Origin: Bacteroidales bacterium
GTDB lineage: Bacteria; Bacteroidota; Bacteroidia; Bacteroidales; UBA932
Assembly: GCA_017454905.1 (NCBI GenBank)
Contig: JAFTCB010000042.1
Location: forward strand, 38,266 to 102,265
DNA length: 64,000 nt
Reading direction: 5' to 3'
How positions within the stretch are numbered: the first letter of the stretch is position 1; the number at the start of each line of letters is the position of its first letter. The notes under the pieces were generated by a model that was not told the origin of the DNA, did no database searches, and saw only the letters and a program-made list of their open reading frames with translations. The translations under genes were made by a program, and so were the position numbers. Shown in pieces: positions 58,148 to 64,000 of this stretch.

Positions 58148-58207
58148 CCTGACCGGCAGCGAGACCGGAAAAGTGACCACCCTGAAGTGGACAGGCAACG
58201 GTTTTTC

Positions 58208-58246
58208 GATTCAATAGAATCTTTTCCCTGGCCGGCTTTCCCGGCC
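58208..58246 (+). terminator. Hairpins between the small Cys-rich gene and purU
   Basis: GATTC-aata-GAATC (58208-58221) followed by TTTT, then GGCCGG-ctttc-CCGGCC (58230-58246). The first with its T-run is a plausible weak terminator; the second could be part of the purU leader. Confidence 0.35.
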
Positions 58247-58271
58247 GCACAAACAGTTAGTTGGTAGTATT

Positions 58272-59141
58272 ATGAAGACAGAAGGCAGAGCAACCCTCCT
58301 GCTGCACTGCCCGGACCGGCAGGGCATCATCACGGAAGTGACGGGATTCATCACGCGGTACCGCGGCAACATCGTCTATCTGGACCAGTATGTGGACACG
58401 ATCGACGGCAGGCTTTTCATGCGCATCGAGTGGGAACTGGCGGGATTCGCCATCCCGCGCGAACGGATCAAAGCGACACTGGACGAGCTTTTCGCGGAGC
58501 GCTATGAGATGTACACCAGCCTGTCATTCAGCGACGAGCGGCCCAGGATGGCCATTTTCGTGAGCCGGATGAGCCACTGCCTATACGACCTGCTGGCGCG
58601 CTACCGGGCAGGGGAGTGGGACGTGGACATCCCCTGCATCGTGAGCAACCATGAGGATCTTCGCTTCATCGGAGAGCAGTTCGGCATCCCGTTCCATGTC
58701 TGGGAGATCGCTCCGGACAAGTCCAACCTGGCGCAGGTGGAGCGGGAGCAGATGGCCCTGCTTGCGCGCGAGCGGATCTCGATGATCGTGCTGGCGCGCT
58801 ACATGCAGGTGATCGGCGATGACATGATCGCGAAATACCCCCACCACATCATCAACATCCACCATTCCTTCCTGCCGGCCTTCGTAGGGGCGCGTCCGTA
58901 CCACCAGGCCTATGAGCGGGGCGTCAAGATCATCGGTGCCACGAGCCACTATGTGACGCGCGAACTGGATGCCGGCCCGATCATCGAGCAGGACGTCGTC
59001 CGGATCAGCCACAAGGACACGCCGGACAGCCTCGTGCTGAAGGGGCGCGATCTGGAGAAAATCGTGCTCAGCCGGGCGGTGACCAAGCACATCGAAAGGA
59101 AAATCCTCACGTACAAGAACCGGACGGTCGTCTTCGGCTAG
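58272..59141 (+). CDS. purU: Formyltetrahydrofolate deformylase
   Basis: 289 residues. N-terminal ACT domain (about 1-85: 'ATLLLHCPDRQGIITEVTGFITRYRGNI') and C-terminal formyltransferase-like domain with 'NIHHSFLPAFVGARPYHQAYERGVKIIGATSHYV' and 'DAGPIIEQDVVRI'; the catalytic Asn-His-Asp set is in NIHHS, H and D of that block. It releases formate from 10-formyl-THF for purine synthesis and folate balance. Its 3' end overlaps the convergent K+ channel gene by 4 nt. Confidence 0.94.
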   Translation: MKTEGRATLLLHCPDRQGIITEVTGFITRYRGNIVYLDQYVDTIDGRLFMRIEWELAGFAIPRERIKATLDELFAERYEMYTSLSFSDERPRMAIFVSRMSHCLYDLLARYRAGEWDVDIPCIVSNHEDLRFIGEQFGIPFHVWEIAPDKSNLAQVEREQMALLARERISMIVLARYMQVIGDDMIAKYPHHIINIHHSFLPAFVGARPYHQAYERGVKIIGATSHYVTRELDAGPIIEQDVVRISHKDTPDSLVLKGRDLEKIVLSRAVTKHIERKILTYKNRTVVFG

Positions 59142-59911
59142 GAGCGTTCGTCTTTCTTGGTTTTGCTCTCTTCCTTGTGCCTGCGGCGGCTGCGCAGTTC
59201 GTCCAGGTAGCTCGCGGTGATCACACCGGAGGGGAGGGCGATGATGGCTACGCCGAACAGCGAGGAGAGCATGCTGACGAGCCGGCCGATATCCGTGACC
59301 GGCGTGAGGTCGCCGTAGCCGACCGTGGTCAGGGTCACCGTGGCCCAGTAGAGGGCGTCGAAGAAATCCTTGAAGGTCGGTTCGCCGGTGACGGGACTGA
59401 TGTGCGGTTCGGCATTGAACATGATCAGCCCCGTGACGAAGATGTAGAAGATGCAAAAGCCGAGCACGGTCAGCAGGATGCCTTTTTCGCGCTTGATGAC
59501 GTTCCACAGGAGTTCGAACTTGTCCGAGTAGCGCAGGAACTTGAAAATCCGGAGCACCTTGAACAGCCGGCTGATCCTGAGGACCTTGAAGCCCTGGGAG
59601 AGCAGGCTCAGGACCGGGAGGATGGACAGGATGTCGATGATGGCGGCCGGCGTGAAGGGGTAGATCAGGAAGGACCAGGCGCCTTTACCGAGCTTGTAGT
59701 CGGCGGTGCTCCAGCGGAGCAGGTAGTCGATGATGAACACCGTCACGGTCACGAGCTCGATGGTGCGGAAGACGGAGTGGTCCTGGGCGAAGCAGAGCGG
59801 GACGATGCTGGCGGTGATCATGACCAGCATGATGATGTCATAAATCAAACTGCCGCGATCGTGGTCTTTTTGCGGTTCGACGATCTCGAAAAGGCGCTTT
59901 CGGATTCCCAT
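59138..59911 (-). CDS. Voltage-gated-type potassium channel
   Basis: 257 residues, six-helix Kv-like layout: S4-like segment with spaced Arg/Lys ('VLRISRLFKVLRIFKFLRY'), pore helix and selectivity filter 'TLTTVGYGDLTPV', S6 'LSSLFGVAIIALPSGVI'. The N- and C-termini are short and charged, without an RCK domain. Inner-membrane K+ conductance. Confidence 0.9.
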   Translation of the reverse strand: MGIRKRLFEIVEPQKDHDRGSLIYDIIMLVMITASIVPLCFAQDHSVFRTIELVTVTVFIIDYLLRWSTADYKLGKGAWSFLIYPFTPAAIIDILSILPVLSLLSQGFKVLRISRLFKVLRIFKFLRYSDKFELLWNVIKREKGILLTVLGFCIFYIFVTGLIMFNAEPHISPVTGEPTFKDFFDALYWATVTLTTVGYGDLTPVTDIGRLVSMLSSLFGVAIIALPSGVITASYLDELRSRRRHKEESKTKKDERS

Positions 59912-59939
59912 AGAAATCGGATTTCAAATCGGTTCTCAA

Positions 59940-59947
59940 CAAAGATA
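59940..59947 (-). promoter_or_regulatory. -7 element for the K+ channel gene
   Basis: TATCTTTG on the minus strand, 28 nt before the ATG at 59911. Confidence 0.6.
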
Positions 59948-59971
59948 GTTCATTTTGTGATAAAAAAGCAT

Positions 59972-59979
59972 TACTTTTG
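59972..59979 (+). promoter_or_regulatory. -7 element for the DUF5692 gene
   Basis: TACTTTTG, 41 nt before the ATG at 60021. It rules out the in-frame TTG at 59985 as a likely start because the transcript would begin about there. Confidence 0.55.
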
Positions 59980-60020
59980 TCTCATTGAATAACATAATAA
60001 ACACTAAAATCTCTAACCTT

Positions 60021-61115
60021 ATGTTCTTCCAAGTCTATGGCGAGCATGCTCTCGCCCAGTGGGGGATGCTTCTGGTGGTTCTTTTGGGCCTCATCCTCCT
60101 CAATGAATTCGCCCGTCGTACCAAGCTCGGCGGTATCATCACTTTCCTTGCCGTCCCGGTTGCCCTTACCGTGTACTTCCTGGCCATCGCCATCGGCGTG
60201 CGCTCCGGAGCACAGTGGGCTCTCCAGAACCAGACCCACATCTACATGCAGGGTTGGTTCCACTACGCCAAGCTGTATGCCGCTACGGCCGGGTGCATCG
60301 GCTTCATGATGATCAAGTACGAGTGGGGCATCGGTGCCAAGCACTGGTTCAAGCCTTTCCCGTTCATCATCGTCGGTATCAACATCCTGATCGCCTGCGT
60401 GTCCGACTTCGAGTCCGCCGTCTGCGGATGGAACAAGTGGTGGCTCACCTCCGAGGGTGTCTGGCAGTATGGTGGCTGGCACAATGTGATGAACGGTGTC
60501 GCCGGTCTGATCAACATCATGTGTATGACTGCCTGGTGGAACGTTTATCCTTCCAAGGACCGCAAGGATATGATCTGGGCTGACATGACCTGGGTCTACA
60601 TCGTGATCTACGATATCTGGAACTTCGCCTACACCTACAACTGCCTGCCTACGCACAGCTGGTACTGCGGTATCGCCCTGCTTCTCGCCCCGACCATCGC
60701 GGCTCTCCTGTGGAACCGTGGCGGCTGGATCCAGAACCGCGCCAACACCCTGGCTATCTGGTGCATGTTCGCCCAGGTGTTCCCGCTCTTCCAGGAGACC
60801 TTCAAGGACGGCCGTCAGTGGTTCTCCTGGGCCACGCTGCCTGTCCTCTATCCGGAGGGTGTCGATACCATCAGCAAGCTCTATGAGGCTGCCGGCGGCG
60901 AAGCCGCAGTCGTGGGTACTACCGTCGATCCGAGCGTCGTGGCCGCCAACCCGACCATGATGACCGTGATCAGCGCCCTGGCCCTCATCACCAACTGCAT
61001 CGCCATCTGCTACATCATCGCCCAGAGCAAGAAGCGCCACATCAACCCGTACAAGGAGGATGTGTTCGTGAACCAGAAGTACTACAAGGATGCCATGGCC
61101 CGCGCCGACGTCTAA
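60021..61115 (+). CDS. DUF5692 multi-span membrane protein
   Basis: 364 residues from MFFQVYGEHALAQWG at 60021. About ten hydrophobic helices, very rich in Trp and Tyr ('TWVYIVIYDIWNFAYTYNCLPTHSWYCGIALLLAPTIAALLW', 'GWNKWWLTSEGVWQYGGWHNVMNG'). It matches the DUF5692 family as I recall it; no function is known. Codon choice is biased to a few codons (for example GGT, CGT and TAC), which hints at high expression. Ends in a very strong terminator. Confidence 0.75.
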   Translation: MFFQVYGEHALAQWGMLLVVLLGLILLNEFARRTKLGGIITFLAVPVALTVYFLAIAIGVRSGAQWALQNQTHIYMQGWFHYAKLYAATAGCIGFMMIKYEWGIGAKHWFKPFPFIIVGINILIACVSDFESAVCGWNKWWLTSEGVWQYGGWHNVMNGVAGLINIMCMTAWWNVYPSKDRKDMIWADMTWVYIVIYDIWNFAYTYNCLPTHSWYCGIALLLAPTIAALLWNRGGWIQNRANTLAIWCMFAQVFPLFQETFKDGRQWFSWATLPVLYPEGVDTISKLYEAAGGEAAVVGTTVDPSVVAANPTMMTVISALALITNCIAICYIIAQSKKRHINPYKEDVFVNQKYYKDAMARADV

Positions 61116-61140
61116 TTCGTACATCTGATTATCAATATGT

Positions 61141-61182
61141 TACAAAATAACTCCCGGAGAAAACTCCGGGAGTTATTTTGTA
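61141..61182. terminator. Bidirectional terminator after DUF5692
   Basis: Perfect 19-bp inverted repeat TACAAAATAACTCCCGGAG (61141-61159 and 61164-61182) with a 4-nt AAAA loop; T-rich on both strands. Confidence 0.9.
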
Positions 61183-61220
61183 ATTGACTGATACTCAACG
61201 CCCCAATGAAAGCGAAGCGG

Positions 61221-61250
61221 GTATCTTATCGCCCAGAGGCGATAAGATAC
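61221..61250 (-). repeat. Perfect 13-bp inverted repeat at the 3' end of asd
   Basis: GTATCTTATCGCC (61221-61233) and its complement (61238-61250) with a 4-nt loop. It contains the last codons and the TAA of asd. No T-run follows on the minus strand, so it is more likely an mRNA-stabilising end or a terminator aid than a full intrinsic terminator. Confidence 0.75.
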
Positions 61251-62230
61251 TCTGCTATCTGAACCGCATTAAGCGCCGCACCCTTCTTGATCTGGTCTCC
61301 GGAGAGCCAGAGGGTGATGCCATTCTCATTCGCGAGATCCTTGCGGACGCGCCCTACGAAGACATCATCCTTGCCGCCGGTAAAGAGCGGCATCGGATAG
61401 GTCTGTGTGGACGGATCGTCCTGCAGGGTCACACCCGGAGCGGCCGCCAGCGCAGCCTGCACCTGCTCCACGGAGAGCGGCTTCTCCGTCTCGATCCAGA
61501 CGGCCTCGGAATGCGAGCGGAGCGAAGAGATGCGCACGCACATCGCCGAGCAGCGCACATCGGAGTGGAGGATCTTGCGCGTCTCGTTGAACATCTTCAT
61601 CTCCTCCTTCGTGTAACCGTTGTCCTGGAACACGTCCACCTGCGGGATGACGTTGTAGGCCAGCTGATAGGCGAATTTCTTGACCGTCACGGGCTTGCCC
61701 TCGACGATGTCCTTGTACTGCTGCTGCAGCTCGGCCATGGCCTGGGCCCCGGCGCCGGAGGCGGACTGGTAGCTGGCCACGTGGATGCGGGTGATGTGCG
61801 AGAGGGCCTCGATGGGCTTCAGCACGACCACCATCATGATGGTGGTGCAGTTGGGGTTGGCAATGATGCCCCGCGGGCGCACGAGGGCGTCGGCGGCGTT
61901 GCACTCAGGCACCACGAGGGGAACGTCCGGATCCATCCGGAAAGCGCTCGAATTGTCGATCATCACCGCGCCGTGCTTGGTGATCGTCTCCGCGAACTCC
62001 TTGGACGTCCCGGCACCTGCGGACACGAAAGCGTAGTCCACGCCCTTGAAGTCGTCATTGTGCTGCAGAAGCTGCACTTCGTATTCCTTCCCGCGGAAGG
62101 TGTATTTGGTCCCGGCGCTGCGGCTGGAGCCGAAAAGCACCAGCTCGTCCAGGGGGAAATTGCGTTCGTCGAGGACCCGCAGGAACTCCTGTCCCACGGC
62201 TCCGCTGGCTCCTACGATGGCTACTTTCAT
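61226..62230 (-). CDS. asd: Aspartate-semialdehyde dehydrogenase
   Basis: 334 residues: N-terminal NADP motif '[18 protein letters not shown]', catalytic Cys in '[13 protein letters not shown]', substrate residues '[13 protein letters not shown]', and the active His in '[14 protein letters not shown]'. It makes aspartate semialdehyde for threonine, methionine and lysine/DAP. Third gene after thrB and thrC (7-nt gap). Confidence 0.96.
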   Translation of the reverse strand: MKVAIVGASGAVGQEFLRVLDERNFPLDELVLFGSSRSAGTKYTFRGKEYEVQLLQHNDDFKGVDYAFVSAGAGTSKEFAETITKHGAVMIDNSSAFRMDPDVPLVVPECNAADALVRPRGIIANPNCTTIMMVVVLKPIEALSHITRIHVASYQSASGAGAQAMAELQQQYKDIVEGKPVTVKKFAYQLAYNVIPQVDVFQDNGYTKEEMKMFNETRKILHSDVRCSAMCVRISSLRSHSEAVWIETEKPLSVEQVQAALAAAPGVTLQDDPSTQTYPMPLFTGGKDDVFVGRVRKDLANENGITLWLSGDQIKKGAALNAVQIAEYLIASGR

Positions 62231-62237
62231 GATTTTA

Positions 62238-63542
62238 TCATTTTAGATGTGACAGATACTTTTTGAACTCGGAATAGTCGCGGCCCATCGGCACGCTCTT
62301 TTTCTGTCCGCGCATGAAGGCGGAGAGACGTTCCGGGATGGCGACGGGCACGCCGGCGGCATCCTCTACGGTCTCCTTGAACTTGGCGGGATGCGCGGTC
62401 TCGCAGATCACGGCGGACTCGCCGGGCGCGAGGTTATGGTACACGGCCCGGAAGGCGCAGGCGCCGTGCGGGTCGAGCAGATAGCCGTACTGGCGGTGGC
62501 AGTCCGCGATGGCGCTGCGGATCTGCAGGTCGGTGGAGCGGCAGCCGGAGATGTCGGCTGTGAGCGTCTCCCAGTCATGCCCGTAGAGCTCCAGGATCCG
62601 GGCGAAGTTGCTCGGATCCCCGACATCCATCGCGTTGGCGAGGGTCGGAATGCTCGGACGCGGGGCGTAGGCGCCGGTGCGGAGATACTGGAAGAAGACG
62701 TCGTTGGCGTTGTTGGCGGCCACGTAACGCTTGACCGGCAGGCCCATCCGTCCCGCAATCAGCGCGGCGCAGAGGTTGCCGAAGTTGCCGCTGGGCACGC
62801 AGACGACCAGCTGCTCCGCCAGGCCGAGCCGCTTCATCTGGGCATAGGCATGGAAGTAATAGAACGACTGCGGCAGGAGCCGCGCGACGTTGATGCTGTT
62901 GGCGGAGGTGAGGCGCAGCTGCCCCAGGTCCGGATCCATGAAGGCGTTCTTGACCAGGGCCTGGCAGTCGTCGAAGGTGCCTTTCACCGCCAGGGCGGTG
63001 ATGTTCTGCCCGAGGGTGGTGAACTGGCTCTCCTGGATGGGGCTGACCTTGCCGTCGGGGTAGAGGACATGCACGTGCACGCCCGGCACGCCGAGGAAGC
63101 CGTTGGCAACGGCGCTGCCCGTGTCGCCCGAGGTGGCCACGAGCACATGGATGGTCCGGTGGTCCCGGGAGGCGCGGGTGAAATGGCTCAGCAGCCGCGC
63201 CATGAAGCGGGCCCCCACGTCCTTGAACGCCAGGGTGGGGCCGTGGAAGAGCTCCAGCGCCCCGATGCTGCGCGTGACGGGGACCACGGGGCAGTCGAAG
63301 GAAAGCGTTTCCTTCACGATGCGGTGCAGCTCCGTCTCCGGAATGTCCTCCCCGAAGAGGGCGTCTGCCACGGTGCAGGCGATCTCCTGGAAGGTGAGGG
63401 TCTGGATGTGGGCGTAGAAGTCGTCCGGAAGGACGGGGATGCGCTCGGGCATGTAGAGCCCCCGGTCTTCCGCGAGGCCCCGGACCACGGCCTTCTCGAG
63501 GCTGGCGAGGGGGGCTTTTCCGTTGGTACTGTAGTACTTCAT
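62238..63542 (-). CDS. thrC: Threonine synthase
   Basis: 434 residues, starting '[36 protein letters not shown]', the standard ThrC N-terminus. PLP lysine in '[15 protein letters not shown]', phosphate loop '[17 protein letters not shown]', and '[22 protein letters not shown]'. Four-nt gap after thrB. Confidence 0.96.
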   Translation of the reverse strand: MKYYSTNGKAPLASLEKAVVRGLAEDRGLYMPERIPVLPDDFYAHIQTLTFQEIACTVADALFGEDIPETELHRIVKETLSFDCPVVPVTRSIGALELFHGPTLAFKDVGARFMARLLSHFTRASRDHRTIHVLVATSGDTGSAVANGFLGVPGVHVHVLYPDGKVSPIQESQFTTLGQNITALAVKGTFDDCQALVKNAFMDPDLGQLRLTSANSINVARLLPQSFYYFHAYAQMKRLGLAEQLVVCVPSGNFGNLCAALIAGRMGLPVKRYVAANNANDVFFQYLRTGAYAPRPSIPTLANAMDVGDPSNFARILELYGHDWETLTADISGCRSTDLQIRSAIADCHRQYGYLLDPHGACAFRAVYHNLAPGESAVICETAHPAKFKETVEDAAGVPVAIPERLSAFMRGQKKSVPMGRDYSEFKKYLSHLK

Positions 63543-63546
63543 GGCA

Positions 63547-64000
63547 TTATGCGATCAGGCGGGCGCCCTTGTTGGACACCTTGACTACGTAAGATTCGAA
63601 TTCGATGCCGTGCTGCGTGAAATGCCGCTCCATGATCGTCGCGGCTTTCTGGGCCAGGTCGGCGCGGTTCGCCAGGGCGAAGACCGACGGACCGGAACCG
63701 CTGATGTTCATGGCGAGGGCGCCGGCGATGTGGAGTTTCTCCCGCAGGTCGTCGAAACCCGGGATGAACTGCTTGCGGTAAGGCTCCGCCACGGCGTCGC
63801 GCATCGCGCGCCCCACCAGCTCGATGTTGCCGGTGCAGAGGCCTGCCACGAGGCCTCCCACGTTGCCCCACTGGGTGATGGCGGTGTGCATCGGGATCTC
63901 CTTGGGGAGGATGCTGCGCGCCTCCTTGGTGGAGACCATCAGGTGCGGGTGGATGACGGGGCAGTAGAGGTTGCCCGGGACGGGCAGCTTGATGATGTCC
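63547..64000 (-). CDS. thrB: Homoserine kinase, C-terminal part (5' end beyond window)
   Basis: The frame runs open to base 64000; the in-window ATG at 63939 is internal, because the 20 codons before it still match the family ('IKLPVPGNLYCPVIHPHL' before 'MVSTKEARSILPKEIPM'). GHMP kinase C-terminal features: 'GNVGGLVAGLCTGNIELVGRAMRDAVAEPYRKQFIPGF' and the glycine-rich 'AMNISGSGPSVFALA'. Phosphorylates homoserine for ThrC. A bifunctional aspartokinase/homoserine dehydrogenase gene usually lies upstream. Confidence 0.93.
   Translation of the reverse strand, partial: DIIKLPVPGNLYCPVIHPHLMVSTKEARSILPKEIPMHTAITQWGNVGGLVAGLCTGNIELVGRAMRDAVAEPYRKQFIPGFDDLREKLHIAGALAMNISGSGPSVFALANRADLAQKAATIMERHFTQHGIEFESYVVKVSNKGARLIA

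Noticed and set aside
58170-58200. CCAC-N6-GTGG inverted repeat resembling the end of an insertion sequence.
   Set aside because: No transposase, partner end or target duplication was found; too short to support.
1-64000. tRNA, rRNA or prophage genes.
   Set aside because: No cloverleaf-like sequence, ribosomal RNA segment, integrase or phage structural gene was recognised in the intergenic stretches or reading frames.

Overview
The window reads as a chromosomal segment of a GC-rich member of the Bacteroidales (phylum Bacteroidota). Signs are TonB-dependent receptors with carboxypeptidase-type plug extensions, DUF5686, DUF4249 and PorT-type outer-membrane proteins, the Bacteroidota -7 promoter element TAnnTTTG before many genes, and a scarcity of Shine-Dalgarno sequences. 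The genus cannot be fixed from this; Alistipes-like or uncultivated gut or rumen lineages of similar GC content fit. Coding density is very high. No tRNA, rRNA, CRISPR array, complete insertion sequence or prophage was seen, and no gene-free stretch exceeds about 240 bases.

Layout. 0-9 kb: truncated AraC-type regulator, an envelope operon (DUF5686, PorT-like barrel, PrsW-like protease), a Zn/Cd P1B-ATPase, a secreted GH8 xylanase-type enzyme and two small divergent genes. 9-15 kb: an operon of a UvrA2-like ATPase, a TonB receptor and a DUF4249 lipoprotein, divergent from a GNAT acetyltransferase. 15-22 kb: a secreted alpha/beta hydrolase, then a six-gene operon joining a lipoprotein nitroreductase to HdrC, HdrB, HdrA, a second HdrC and a membrane HdrDE/DsrMK-type protein. 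22-27 kb: EamA transporter, a GH3 NagZ-like enzyme preceded by a 49-residue gene, and a thiamine-uptake operon (TonB receptor plus PnuC-type permease) under a TPP riboswitch. 27-35 kb: a DjlA-like protein and the complete histidine operon hisGDCBHAF(IE), preceded by a leader peptide with four consecutive histidines and an intrinsic terminator. 35-40 kb: pectin side-chain enzymes (GH105-CE12 fusion, GH2) and a HAD phosphatase. 40-48 kb: transporters (ThrE-like, NhaC, ZIP), a glycan-binding protein, MTA/SAH nucleosidase, an MBL hydrolase, DUF418 and Hsp20. 48-53 kb: an operon of NADP-type glutamate dehydrogenase, a 979-residue protein with two receiver domains and a PEP-synthase-type ATP-grasp domain, and a DUF1460 cell-wall hydrolase. 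53-61 kb: an uncharacterised 605-residue protein behind a terminator-like leader, PgeF, MATE exporter, YccF, a small Cys-rich protein, PurU, a K+ channel and DUF5692. 61-64 kb: threonine operon thrB (cut by the window end), thrC, asd.

Most distinctive observations: (1) a receiver-receiver-ATP-grasp protein lacking any visible phosphohistidine swivel domain, in the glutamate dehydrogenase operon; (2) the Hdr/Dsr-like module joined to an exported nitroreductase; (3) a textbook histidine attenuator; (4) promoter elements only 4-9 nt from the start codon in at least eleven transcription units, which predicts leaderless or nearly leaderless mRNAs; (5) tandem palindromic operators above the TPP riboswitch; (6) a terminator-like hairpin with a T8 run directly before an unknown gene. 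Everything here comes from reading the sequence and recalling family features; no database search was run.
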